Source of the DNA: Thunnus maccoyii
Lineage: Eukaryota > Chordata > Actinopteri > Scombriformes > Scombridae
Length of the DNA: 64,000 bases
Assembly: GCF_910596095.1 (NCBI RefSeq)
Contig: NC_056548.1
Span: 18,252,651 to 18,316,650 of the forward strand
Direction of reading: 5' to 3'
Positions 34,601 to 45,700 of this stretch are shown here, one piece after another. The notes under the pieces are model-generated. The model was not told the origin of the DNA. It worked only from the letters and a program-made list of their open reading frames with translations, and did no database searches. The position numbers and the translations under genes are program-made. The first letter of the stretch is position 1. Each line of letters begins with the position of its first letter.

Positions 34601-35954
34601 CCTAAAAAATCAACTATCCCTAAACTATCCCTACGATGCAGCTATAAACTCCATTACTGCCTGTCTCTTGACATTAAATAATTATATGAACAATATTTTT
34701 TTTAAAGTTAAACGAGGACAAAAGTGAAATCCTTCTAGTCAGCCCTAAAACAAAAAGAGAAACGCTGTTTAATAATCTGGGGAAATTAAATCTGAGGTTA
34801 CAAGTCTTGGAGTTATCTTAGATTCAGATCTAAGCTTGTCATGCCTCTTATGTCAAGCTGACTCGATTACTGTAATGCCCTTTTTACTGGACTCCCGAAA
34901 AAAAAAAAAAAAACACTGAGCGCAACCAACCTGAGAGACTTCAGCTCATCCAAAACTCTGCAGCTCAGCTATTAACCAGAAAGAAGAGGAGAGAGCACAT
35001 TTGTCTAGTTTTAGGTGGCTTCTAACATTTAGAATTGACTTTAAGGTCCTCCTCCTTACATACAAAGTCCTTAATGGGCTAGGACCAAGCGACATCACTA
35101 ACTCCCTTGTTAACTATCTGCCTTCAAGAACACTGTGATCATCTGCTGCTGGTTTATCGGAGGTTCCAGCTGGAAGAAAATCGGGGGTGCAGGCCTTGTC
35201 AATTACGCCCCAAAGCTATGAAACACACTACTTATAGATATCAGGGAAGCCAGCTCACTAAATATTGTTAAAAGAAACTTAAATTCTTTTTTGCACCTTG
35301 CTTTGCGCTTATGCACTGTTGTGCTTCTTTTTTAAATGTTGTATTTTACTTGATCTTATACATTCTATGTTGGTTTTCTATCCTTGGTCTTACTATTTTC
35401 TTAACTTATTATTATTTATTATATCAAACCTCCTTTTTTCCTTGACTTTTCTTGTAGGTCCAAAGGGTCCAGGTGGGACTAGCATTCCCAACAACTACTG
35501 TAATAAATGCCATGGCTCGAACAAGAAAATGGGTAAATCTGGGTCCCCCTGCACAGCCTGCCAATGCACAAGTGAGTTTAAACACACCAGTATGAAATAC
35601 GTGCGAGGCATTTTAAAAGATACATATATATAATTGATTCTCTGCTTTAGTTGTGTGTTGACAGTGGATGGTAGTTGCATCTCTTAGGATTTATGATGGG
35701 GGAAAAAAACAGTCTTAAAACTTTATGACTCTCCTCCTTATGATCCATTATGTGTGCACTGACTCACTGTTCCTCTCCTGCCCTGCGAGCCAGCTGACCG
35801 TGTAGAAGAGAAGGAGGACGGGACTTTTACCGGGGCCGAGGAGCTGTTCGGCACCACCTCGGAGAGCGACACTTCCACCTTTCATGGATTTGAGGAAGAC
35901 GAGCTGGAGGAGCCCGCCACAAACAGCAACGGAATATCCAACCGACACAGATAG
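20052..35954 (+). CDS. dpf3: DPF3-type BAF subunit, short DPF3a-like form with degenerate zinc fingers
   Basis: Ten exons join in frame: 20052-20083, 28449-28609, 29193-29300, 31519-31646, 32385-32480, 32672-32732, 33552-33593 (optional), 34124-34264, 35458-35571, 35794-35954. This gives 347 aa, or 333 without the optional exon. DPF proteins (BAF45) join SWI/SNF chromatin remodellers; DPF3 acts in heart and muscle genes. The Requiem-type N-terminus is strongly conserved (residues 1-100, with [20 protein letters not shown] and [14 protein letters not shown]), followed by [12 protein letters not shown] and an acidic/basic linker. The C2H2 finger has lost its second Cys (Tyr211 in the long form). 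The PHD1 start is shortened to Cys271, 274, 288, 291 and 293. The last exon encodes the DPF3a tail ([11 protein letters not shown]), not PHD2. Exon 4 uses a weak donor, GTTCGT. Frame and splice sites are intact, so this is not a simple pseudogene. Dpf1 and dpf2 are excluded by the DPF3a-specific tail. A teleost duplicate of dpf3 is possible. Confidence 0.88.
24150..24418 (-). repeat. Teleost MITE-like repeat
   Basis: Read on the minus strand it starts CTTTAAAGGTGACCTATGCT and later has TTTTTAAGGCCCCTCTCC and TTGGTCAGCTTCCAGGGAGC. These are hallmarks of a common fish element whose copies begin with TTTAAAGG(G)GACCTAT. The 5' end on the plus strand (near 24150) is approximate. A related CTAGGTCACCTATGCAG lies at about 23388, hinting at a second fragment. 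Confidence 0.55.
26274..26312. repeat. (GA)n microsatellite
   Basis: Imperfect then perfect GA dinucleotides in dpf3 intron 1. Confidence 0.9.
27330..27592 (+). repeat. Teleost interspersed repeat family B, inserted copy
   Basis: Contains TATAAAATGTCAGAAAGTTG, AATAGTTCAAAATCCAAAGG, GAGAAGCTGAAACC and TTTGGCATTTTTGCTTAAAA. The same phrases, with small changes, occur at 28733-28960. It sits inside the family A copy and is therefore younger than it. Confidence 0.55.
27594..27627. repeat. (TTA)n microsatellite
   Basis: About eleven TTA units with one TTG, at the 3' end of the inserted repeat; possibly grown from its A/T-rich tail. Confidence 0.85.
28612..28654. repeat. (CA)n microsatellite abutting the dpf3 exon 2 donor
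   Basis: The exon 2 donor reads G|GTACACACAC, so the repeat begins two bases into the intron and runs for about 21 CA units. The repeat itself supplies the +3 to +6 positions of the splice site. Confidence 0.9.
28733..28960 (+). repeat. Teleost interspersed repeat family B, second copy
   Basis: Begins near TTTTTTCACTTAATTGATCG and ends near CAATTAATCGATTGTAA. Inside are TATAAAATGTCAGGAAATAG, AACAGTCCAAAACCAAAGAT and GAAAAGCAGCAAATTCTCAC. The copy at 27330-27592 is the same family. The AT-rich ends look like inverted-repeat remains, so a non-autonomous DNA transposon is likely. Confidence 0.55.
33552..33593 (+). other. dpf3: Optional 42-nt exon of dpf3
   Basis: A 42-base exon with acceptor TTTCAG and donor GTATCT starts and ends in the same phase, so it can be included or skipped without a frame change. 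Included, it adds 14 residues ([14 protein letters not shown] plus a changed junction) directly after the first Cys of the C2H2 finger. I recall a similar alternative exon at the same place in human DPF2 isoforms. Confidence 0.65.
34695..35400 (+). mobile_element. Degenerate L2-type LINE 3' fragment
   Basis: Frames on the plus strand, with several stops and frame changes, read as the end of a fish L2-group reverse transcriptase [26 protein letters not shown], then LTRL, a poly-A disrupted part, and later YKSLMG-type and [12 protein letters not shown] remnants. It lies in the dpf3 intron between the C2H2 and PHD-remnant exons. It is clearly non-functional. The clade assignment is from recalled RT consensus. 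Confidence 0.6.
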
Positions 35955-36146
35955 AGAGAGCCGTCTAGATTTCAAGAGACAATTTTTTTATATGGATTAA
36001 CCTCTGGCAAAAATCTGCTGCTTCTTTTTTCAATGTTTTTTGTTTGCAGAAAGCACAACGTGATAATTTCAGGACAGAAATGCAAGTGGTATTTTATCTA
36101 CTGAACATTGTTGAATAATTTATGAACACTTTTTTTTATAAATAAA
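35955..36146 (+). terminator. dpf3: dpf3 3' UTR with poly(A) signal at 36141-36146
   Basis: AATAAA at 36141-36146 follows the stop by about 190 bases in a T-rich tract. A second AATAAA at 36557-36562 could give a longer end. Confidence 0.5.
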
Positions 36147-39100
36147 TATATATATTAACTTTTAAGGCAATGAACGTCAGCATTTCTTGACAAGTGACTT
36201 GCAAAACAGAAGATGTTTTTGGAGTGTTTCTCCCCCTCCCCCCCCTCACTGGAGCAGAAGGAGCATAAATGTTATGAACAAAAAAACACTGGAGAAATTG
36301 GAATTTTGAACAAATGAAATTTTTAAAAGGCATGAATGATACGTTTGGAAGATGATTGAATGTCATTGCAGACCCATACTTGAGCTACTGGATGTTTCTG
36401 AATCAGTGATGACTATGAAGGTCTCTTCTTCTGCTCTAACTCTGGATTATACTTGGATGAAAATGAAGGAACCAATGAAAGGACTTGCCACAGGCCAATG
36501 GAAATGTTGGAGATGAAGAAGCCTAAATATATAGTCTTTAGAGATATGGGGGACTAAATAAACAAAAGGTAAGCAGTTGATGTTATTCTCTCATAAAGAA
36601 ATGTAAGATATTTTGCAGATGGTGAAGAGGTGACCTTCCAGACTGCTAATGCACTGACTCACCACATAACAAGTAGACTGCTGGAATAGTTTGTCAGTGA
36701 TGCAAACCAGTGTAAATATGATTAGGACTGAATGCATTGTTGCATATTTATTGGATAATCAAACTGATTCGGTTTTATGTGGCTTTTCAAATGACAATAA
36801 CTCAAGCTCCCTTCCTTTTTAAAGCCTGGTAAATCCCTCTGACAAATGCAAAAAAGTGTTTTTGGAAGCAAAAATTAGTTTTTCAAACATACCATGTGTA
36901 AGTCTAACCCATATTGTCTGTGTTATATAGGAGCACTCAGCACATTGGCATGTAGCCCAGGGGTGGGGGCGACCAGTGAAGAAGAGGATTTAACCCTCAA
37001 AAACTAATGAGCCTTCATGTCCCTTCTGATTTGGGCCTAAAATAACTGACATGAAATGGATGGACAGACATCCACCACTTCTACAGGCCATGTGGCTTAA
37101 TTGAAGCAACTGCTCCCTTGACGATGTGAATCGATCACTTCTGAACATTTGAAATGTGAGTCGATCCAGCTTCATTTCATCCTCTCTGCACTGTGCTGGA
37201 GCTCCACTGAACTATGGGAACACTAAAGGCCAGGCCTTTGGACTGTTTGTGCCCAACGGGTGCATTTTGGGCCTCGCGGCCCAGCCTGTCCACTCCTGCT
37301 CTGTGACTGTGTGTCTGCTGCGTGATCCGATGTGACACTAAGACGTCATTATCCTCATCACTGTGCCAGCCTGCCGCTCTGCACTGGAAACCAGCTCTGA
37401 CAGCCATGACCCTCCAACCTGATTGGACCAGTGACCCTCTGACCCCCCAGCCATAGAGATGGTGCTCAACTCCACCACTATTACATGCAGACCTCTGGAC
37501 TACTGTATTAATACCCTGACATGGACACAAAGGTTTTATCTTTCTGCTTCTGTCCCTCTGTCTGTTTACGCTCTCTATTTCCTGGGCCTCCCTGATCTCA
37601 TTCTGATGCGAAACGGTCGCAGTAATTTAGCTCTTTTTTTTTTTTTTTCATCTTTTCTCTCTTGTATGATATTTCTATGTTTTGAACTGTTTAAACTTTG
37701 ATTAGTATGACTCCTTGGGTTTGTTCAGACTGTATTGATACCTCTGTCCTGATCAGGTGCACAATAGCCACAACTACTCAGGCATCTTTTCATTTCCTCT
37801 GCCGTTGATTGTTCAGCCACTCAGCCCTGATTCATGTGATTGTATTCAGTTGGCAAGGAGGAACAATAACACCACACAAGGATCCCATTATAATCAACTC
37901 CTGAGAGGGGTTTGGGATGCTGCGGTCTCACGCTATAGGAAAAAAAAAAACATCGCAATAACAAGCTTCAACTTTGTCTGTTATCTGCTGATTTTACCTG
38001 GTGTCTCACTCGCCATGCAAAACCTTTCCACATTCTGTTTGAAACTTTCTGTCTCGGTAGATAATGACAAGAGTGAGATTCATCTCTGATGCATTTGAAA
38101 CCAATATTGTTGGCGGAGAGATGCAACTCTGCTCCAACCCACATTACTTAATGAGAAGTAAAAACTGTAAATCCAAGTTATCTGTGACATTTCCGTTGAG
38201 TGCTTTAGAGGGCCTAATTGCTTCATGACATTTAGAAGGTGCTTGAAGTACTGTATCAAAAAGCCTTTAGGGGTCCATAGGTTGTGCATACTGTGTAAGA
38301 GGTCTGTGTCCATCCATGTGATTATTCAGGATCACTGCAATGTAACAATAGCCGCTCTGTTTTTTTTTGTTTTTTTTTTTAAGAGAACCATTAATCCTAC
38401 ATATGCGTCTTTTATGACTTTCATAAGTGCTTGTGCATTCGAACCATCTTTCTTCACTTCCCTCAGGGACCCTCCACACAGCAGTTTGTCTCCTCTGGGC
38501 AAAGAATGGATCAGAGACTTGTCAATAATCTTCTCTTGTATCAGTTATGTGGTGTCTCCACAGTGAAATGGGTCAGTGTGTCTTTTATCTTCCAAAGTCA
38601 TGCCAGTAAGTGAAAGCATGTGTCATCAATCATAACCTTGCTAAATGTTACCTACCGTATATGAAAGGCCTCGTGCAGTGCAGTTCTGAACAAAAGGAGA
38701 AGCTCCTAAATGCAAAAGTCAGCGATATCTTCTTAGAGTTATGTGTCACCAATCATTGAATAGCCTGTATACCTCGTCAAAGACACAGCAATAGGCCCTG
38801 GTACTCTGTCAAGCCTGCAAGGGGTGGAGAGGGATGATCGGGGCGGGAACGGAGCCAAGAGGAGATGAAATGGACATGACTGGGCGTTTGTTTCATCTTC
38901 AGCTGTAAATACAAGTCAAAATGGAGAGAATGAAGTCTTTGTTTGTTAAACTATTTTTATTGTTCTGAAAAAATAAAGAATTAATGGTAATGCTCAATGC
39001 TGGGGGGTGTTTTTGGGTCATTTTGAAAAGGCAGCTGATAAGCAGAAGAATCCTAGACTGGATCAATAGGTTGGAGTGACCCCTCAGACTCCATGAGCAG

Positions 39101-42100
39101 ACAGAAAGGAAAAACACTACCTGAGTTCGTGAGAGCAGTGGTGGCTCGAAATGAGAACAAGAACAAGGCTACAGTGCAGGGACCTTATATTGATCTGTAG
39201 GTGCTGCTTAAGAAATCACAAGTAAGCCTGTTGAAGTCATATATGAGCAATAGTCTGCCTGCAGAAAAGGTTAGTTACTATTTACTGCAGGTATAAAGTG
39301 GAAAGGTTTATAGTATCAAAAAAGACTGAAGGGAGCTGCTTTATAGCATTGAGCAGGTTCCACGTGGACCCTATTAAATGTGTCAAATCCCTTCATCACA
39401 GAGTGGCAGCATAATAGCATTTAAACAGGAGCCAGAAACTAGATCACACATTTACTTCTTAGAATAGGGAAACTCGTAAAGGTCAAAGCAACCTTTCACA
39501 ACAAGATTTAGTTGTGAAGCACTGCAAATTCCCTAGAAGGAGGAAGTAAATCATAACAGCAAGATACAAGTTTAAGCCAAAAGAGAAATCTGTCACAAGC
39601 AAGAGTTTTTGTTTGTTATTTGGTTTCCTAATATGACCTATTTCACCGGTCCATTTACTAGGACAGCATGGTTTCTGAAGAACATAAAGGGGCACTCCAA
39701 CTATTTAGTATTTCTTTTCCATGACGTTGGGACACTCACGACAGACGATTACAAAAAAATTTGGTCTAAATTGAAGCAGCAGAGGCTGAGATATCTTGAT
39801 CTTTAGTACCTAATCTCATAAAAATGCTGAATCCTACATATCCCATAATGCAAATCACATGCATCTCTTCCTTAGATCCTCCCCGCCTGGTATGTGCACA
39901 TTTCTTTCAAACTCCATGCTACCAGTGTGTAACACAGGCTTTCTGTTATACATTGGTAATCTCCATGCCTAAAGCTAACCCAGATACCTGGTTAACCCAC
40001 ATGACATCATCAGGTTTATATTCTCAGGCTGGACAAAGCTCCTCCAGAGACATTACACAACTGTTATCACATGTTGAATAAGACTTCCTATCACTAGTAG
40101 ACTGACCCTTTACATGTAAAATTAGTGGAGTGCCCCTGTAAAAGGCTGCTTTAAAGCTGCAAGGTCAAACATTAGGCGGTAATTAGTGGCACACTGCCAT
40201 TTTGTTTGCTAATACCACTTTACCACTTGCTAGCAAGCAGATACACACTGCTTCTGGTGAGTACTAAAGTACAGAGAACAGAAATAATTTGTTAGTGGCA
40301 GTGAACAGAAAAATGTCACAAGAAACATTACAAACAAAAAAAAGTGTTTTTTGTGTATTTTCGTATTTATATGTGCACATACAGGACCAAGTCAGCAGCT
40401 GTGTATTGTGATAAACCTGAGACAAGCAGTGTCACCTTGACAACTTTCCATTGCTTCATGATGTAGAAGTGCAAACAATCAAGAAGTAACACACAACAGA
40501 CAGGTCCAGAGTTTTTATTATTTGGTACCCATGAATAGATAGCAGGTGCTTTGTGTTTTAGAGTGCCAGTAGTTACCTTGCTGATTGAGAAACTAAAAGC
40601 ACAAAATGCCCTGAATATGTTACATGCATAGTAATGTGCCCATATCATAAAATGTGCTTTTGGATAATGAAATTTAGCCAATTTACATCTACAATGCACT
40701 TTGTACATAGTGTCATTGTGTTTTGTGCTGAGAATAACATTTGGTACATCGACTCGGAGTTAAGTATCTCTCTCTACCTTATAATCAAGAGGTTATTGGT
40801 TCATGATAATAATGATAATTGTTAATATGACCTGTACAGTGCATTGCAACAACTCTAATAGAAAAGAATAGATGATTCTCTCATTCAGCAGTGTAGTCTG
40901 TCACTGTAGCAGTCACTGGCCTCATGGGGGAGCTGTGAGGTTAGAATCTCCTCAGTCCGAGCACTTTTCTGTCTGTGGAGGAAGGTTGAAGCCAAAGTGG
41001 AGCAGAGAGGCCTAAAAGTTCATTTTATGGCGCTCCTGATGGGTCAAATATTGTTCCCAGTTGCATTTCAGGGCTTTGATGTCCACCCCTGAAGAGTATT
41101 CAGGTCTCCACCCTTTCTGAGTGCTGTCTTTGGAGAGTCAAACCATCTTCCCCTCAGTTAACACTCCATTATGGTCCAATAACATGCACCATTTTTCCAG
41201 TAATCACCAAAACACATGACAATTATTAGATGAAGAGTCATGGCATTTTGCCAAACAAGAATGGGCAGGTTTCATTGTTTTGTGAAAACAAAAATGATAT
41301 ATTCATGCAGTAAAAAAAAAAAAAAAACAAAAACATAAGTGATCCCATATTGGGCAGCAGGCCTTGTAATATCTCTATGATTAGAGAACAACTTGTTTTG
41401 ACATCATGATGAAAAGATCGCCTTCAGTATGATGAGAACACAGCATAATAAAGTCTCATAACACTTTGTCGCTGGTCCTGTGGTTTAACCACCAGTAGAT
41501 GGACCCATGGCACTGGAAACATTAAAAAAGTACACTATAGTGGGAGCCCAAAACAGCATTTTTGAATGCTATTACACACGTGACTGTGCATCTATAACAG
41601 TGACTAAAATAAAACCTCAAATCATTGTGATTCACACAACCATATGTGGGGATTTTAAGCTCCTCAGATTCACACAGCCTTTTTGAATTTACTAATTTAA
41701 TTGCGGAGCCTGAAAACATCTTCAAGCCTGTAAGTTAGGAAAGCAGGGGACCAATTTGCCAACTGGAATAAATGCATCTTCCTGTTTTCTGTCGTCCAGC
41801 CTTCTGTAAGTCTCATTATAAAGCAAGAAACGGAACATTAATTCTCAACAAAGATATTTGGATGAAACATGCAACGGTACAGTGTGGATGCTACATTAAG
41901 CCCTTATGCTAGATTTTGGAATGTAATGAAGCATGAAAAAAAAATCCAAAAAACCTTCAAAAAATCAAATTTGTAGAATGCATTAATCAATTATTTGTGG
42001 GGGAAAACAAACTTTATATTCCTTTTTAGTGCCAAAACTACATGTATACTTACTAGTTAATTTACATGTTGTGTGCTTTATAAGAAACAGATATGATAGA

Positions 42101-42170
42101 AATTTCAAGGATATAAAAAAGAGGTTGGGTTTCTAAAAAAAAAGAAAAAAGAAAGTGGTCTCCCGCTCCC
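36147..42170. other. Convergent intergenic region between dpf3 and rgs6
   Basis: I searched both strands by eye for the missing DPF exons (the SCxxCGRSGHP-type half of PHD1, and PHD2 with CDDCDRGYH) and saw none. Apart from the MITE at 39689-40136, AT-rich tracts and an AATAAA at 38972-38977, nothing is recognisable. Confidence 0.55.
39689..40136. mobile_element. Complete MITE with GGGGCACTCCA terminal inverted repeats
   Basis: The left end GGGGCACTCCAACTATT (39689) and right end AATTAGTGGAGTGCCCC (to 40136) are inverted copies with an 11-base perfect core. The 448-bp interior has the phrases AGATATCTTGATCTT, ATCCTACATATCCCATAATG and CTCCAGAGACATTACACAAC of a common percomorph repeat. The open frame inside is not a gene. 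Confidence 0.7.
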
Positions 42171-42176
42171 TTTATT
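42171..42176 (-). terminator. rgs6: Candidate poly(A) signal of rgs6
   Basis: TTTATT on the plus strand gives AATAAA on the minus strand, about 560 bases beyond the rgs6 stop. Other signals further left cannot be excluded. Confidence 0.35.
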
Positions 42177-42736
42177 GCTGGCTGCCTTGTAAGTACAGAG
42201 AAATATGCAAAATAGATTTGTGTCTGTGTTGATGCCTCTTTGAACTTGTATTTAAGCAAGTTTGTCTGAGTCAGGACTGGCCCCAGCTGTTTTAGAACAA
42301 CTATACCAATTGTCAATTCATTGCAAATGTTTGCAGTTGTGCCAAATAGCTTTCAAATAGAGTATATAAAACAACATGAAAACAATATAAACTGATCAGC
42401 TTATTCGACAAAGAGCCTAACAACCAGTCTGCCAACTGAGTGAAGAAAAGAGGGCAGCCCTAGTCTGAATGTGCTTATAGTGTATGCTGCATGCCATGTG
42501 GTGTGTTGGCTGAGGTTCCCCTTGTTGGCACTGTCTTTTCTTCAGTGGTTCTGTTCGGGGCGTTCACCCCAGAAGGCCCAGTGCTGCACGACCAGTATAG
42601 CAGCAGTCCTCGGAGCAGTGTCTGAGAGCCTCCACAACAGCACCGTCCAGCCCAGCTCCACTGTCCCTGCTCCGGCCCCTGCGTGGTGGTCACCCCTCAA
42701 ACAGGGTCTGGATGTGGCCCTCCAGCTCAGGCTGTG

Positions 42737-45700
42737 TCAGGATGACTGCATCAGGCCTGTTAGACGCTTGCCCGTCAATGACTTGCCCTGGAAGGTCAAT
42801 GAAAATGACAATACATTACCAGACTGAGAAGCTCAAAGTGGATACATACAAATACTTAATAAATCACACAGCCAATAAGGAAAGCATTCATGTGACTAGC
42901 GTGTTATCTTATCCACAAACACACATCCTATAACAGGTGTAAAAAGCCACAATAGAGTGTAATATGGTTATAATTGCAAAAGCCACTGATAGTGAGCCAG
43001 CCAGTGTGGTTTGTGATATGAACAGCCCCAGCTCCAAATGACTTACCACACTGCGGGTGAACTTCTCCAAGGAGGTGCGGCGGCCCTGTTCAGTGTCTGC
43101 TGGCTGCTGTTTTGGGAGGGGGGAAGCAGGGTGAGTGTTTGGGTCAGGTAGGGGTGTTGATGGGGTCAGGAGTGACGTATGTCGTTAGTGAGGAAAAGGG
43201 GCCAAGCATTGCAAAAGAGGGCCAAGGACAACGTGGGGGTTGCATTTTTTTTAGGAAATGGAGTGGGATCAGTGACAGGCCAGCAGAGGGAGCAGTGTTT
43301 AAACCGGGAAGGGCAGAAAGGCTAGCATGAACAGAGGCAGCTGTGATTTGCTGAAAAGCTCCATGTTACATAGTAAAAGCTAAAAAAAAAAAAGTAAATT
43401 GCATAAAAGTGACAAAAACACCATCACTGCCACAAAACTGGGGCATACTAACACTGTACTGTCCTATCTGTTCTAGTTTCTGTTTACAGTATGACTGTTG
43501 TTCCTCCACTTGACTGCAGTTTGTCTGTTTGGCCTATGATGTCATGACTTCCAAAGGCTCTTCCCTTGACATTTTAAATAATTTAGCAGTTTCTTTGTAT
43601 ACTACCTGCATTTTGAGTATAGTGATTTTGCGTTTTGAGGCTCTGTTAGTCTCATGTCGCTCCGAAAGCTCACATATAGCATTGAATTGTTGTTTGCCAG
43701 ACTTATTTAATAGCTTACCAATAATAGTGATTAACATTGAACCTATTGGCACACAATTTCTATTTCTTAAGCTGTCTAAACTTCTTTATATGTAAAATGT
43801 CCTGTTCATATCAGAAAAACATCACTAAACAGTTTGCAGCATTTACGACTGTATACATACAGTAGTTAAGAACCTTATGAAAAACAATCAAACCAATCAG
43901 GAAAATACAATGAGAGTGACAAAGTCATGTTAAATGTGGGGGTGAGTGAGTACAGCTCACCTTCTTTCTGGCTAACAGGAGGTCTTGGTAGATGTTGGAT
44001 CGCAAAAAGCGTGCATAGCTGTCACTTTTCATTAGCTTGAATATATGCTCCTGCAATAGAAAAAGAGAAATTGATGAGTGTGTGTTGGCTGTAGAGTTAC
44101 AGATGAGAAAAAGACAACAAGAGACACAAATAAAAAGCAGAGGCATTACGGTCATGCAACACACACATGTGTGATTTGCAGGAGGTGATGCAAACTGAGT
44201 GTGCTGATATGTATGGCAGAGTACTGTGAGACAGAGCTGAGTAATGTCCTGCCAGTGAGAGGCGTTCCAAGTCACACAACACCAAACAACTTTGAATCAG
44301 AGGAATCCATGGTGAACCGACCGAGCAACCCATTCATGGCATTACTCGCCTCATTAGGCCCTGGCACAAACACACTCCGTCGTTCTTCTTCTCTCCTCTC
44401 TCTATCTTTCTGCGCCTCCTCTGTACCTTCTTGTTCATTCACTTGTGTAACATGAGTGGGGTGGAAGGGTTCAGTGTTTCTGTGGGTAAGTGGATGAGTG
44501 AGAAAATAAATGGATGTAGTGGCTGATAAACCCATCTGAATTCAGTGAAAGAACCTTTTTACTTGCAAGAGAGCTTATACAACCTTTTAATGCATGGCAT
44601 AAATATTGTTTGACTAAAATTTTAAGTAAAAACTACAGAAAGTAATATTAAATTATAATTTGGTATAAAAAGAGAAGATTTGAATATATTTAGCATGGTT
44701 TTTTTTTTTTTTTTGAGGGTACAGTTTGCACATCTTTTATTTAACCTCAATCACCTACTCTGTAGCACCAGAGGTGAGGGTTGGTGAGGGCTGATTACAT
44801 ATGTACAGTATATGACATGGTTGTGATTGGCCAGTGAGCCCAGTCCCTGAACATGCAGCAGCTCTCATGTGCACCCCGAATGACAGGGACACAGAGAGGG
44901 CTGGTAAAGAGACAGACAGGGCTGGTAACAACTTTATGGATTTTTTTGACGGCCCACCGGCCCACCAACGTGGTGACCCACCAGGATTTGTCCCGGTATG
45001 ATAGCCAGTACACCACTGCATACAGGTCTTACACAGTCAGTGTCAGTGTTCAGTAGTGTTCAGTTCTCGTATGGCTCTGGGGTAGAAGCTGTTCTTATGT
45101 GTGTTTGTCTGTGATTTGATGGATCTGAAGCATCTACCAGAGGGCAGCAGGTCAAACAGATTATGTCCAGGGTGGGATGGGTCTTTCAGTATGTTGGCTG
45201 CTCTACTGAGGCAGTGAGAGCTGAGTAAGTCCTCCAAAGAGGGCAATGAGCAGCCAATGATCTTCTGGGCAGTATTGATGACTCCCTGAAGGGCTCTCCT
45301 GTACACTGCTGAGCAGCTGACAGACACTCTCAATGGAGCAGCGGTAGAGGGACACCAGCAGGAAGTGGAGTTGCTGCTGTGCCTACTTGACTACTGCAGT
45401 AGTGTTGGTAGTTCAGGGATGGGTTGCACCAACTGGTCTTTACTAAGCGAAGTCCTAACTGCTATGTCGGTCTTTGTTAAGACCAGTATTTAGAATGGAT
45501 GTCATGTTGGTTGCACAGATTAAACTTTAGCCTAGTCTTAACTATGCCCAGTCTTAGTGATACGAGAATGCCCACACGACTGTGGCTATTGCCAAGCAGT
45601 GTGCGTTGCTAGGATCCATTGTTAACAATCTTCCGCTGTCTTGCTAATTGGTAGCTAATAATTTCTAATTTGCAGCAACATTATAGAGGATCAAAAAAAA

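Noticed and set aside
20052..35954. Calling the dpf3 gene a pseudogene
   Set aside because: All ten exons keep frame and splice sites, the promoter looks intact, and the N-terminal region is highly conserved, so a functional diverged gene is more likely.
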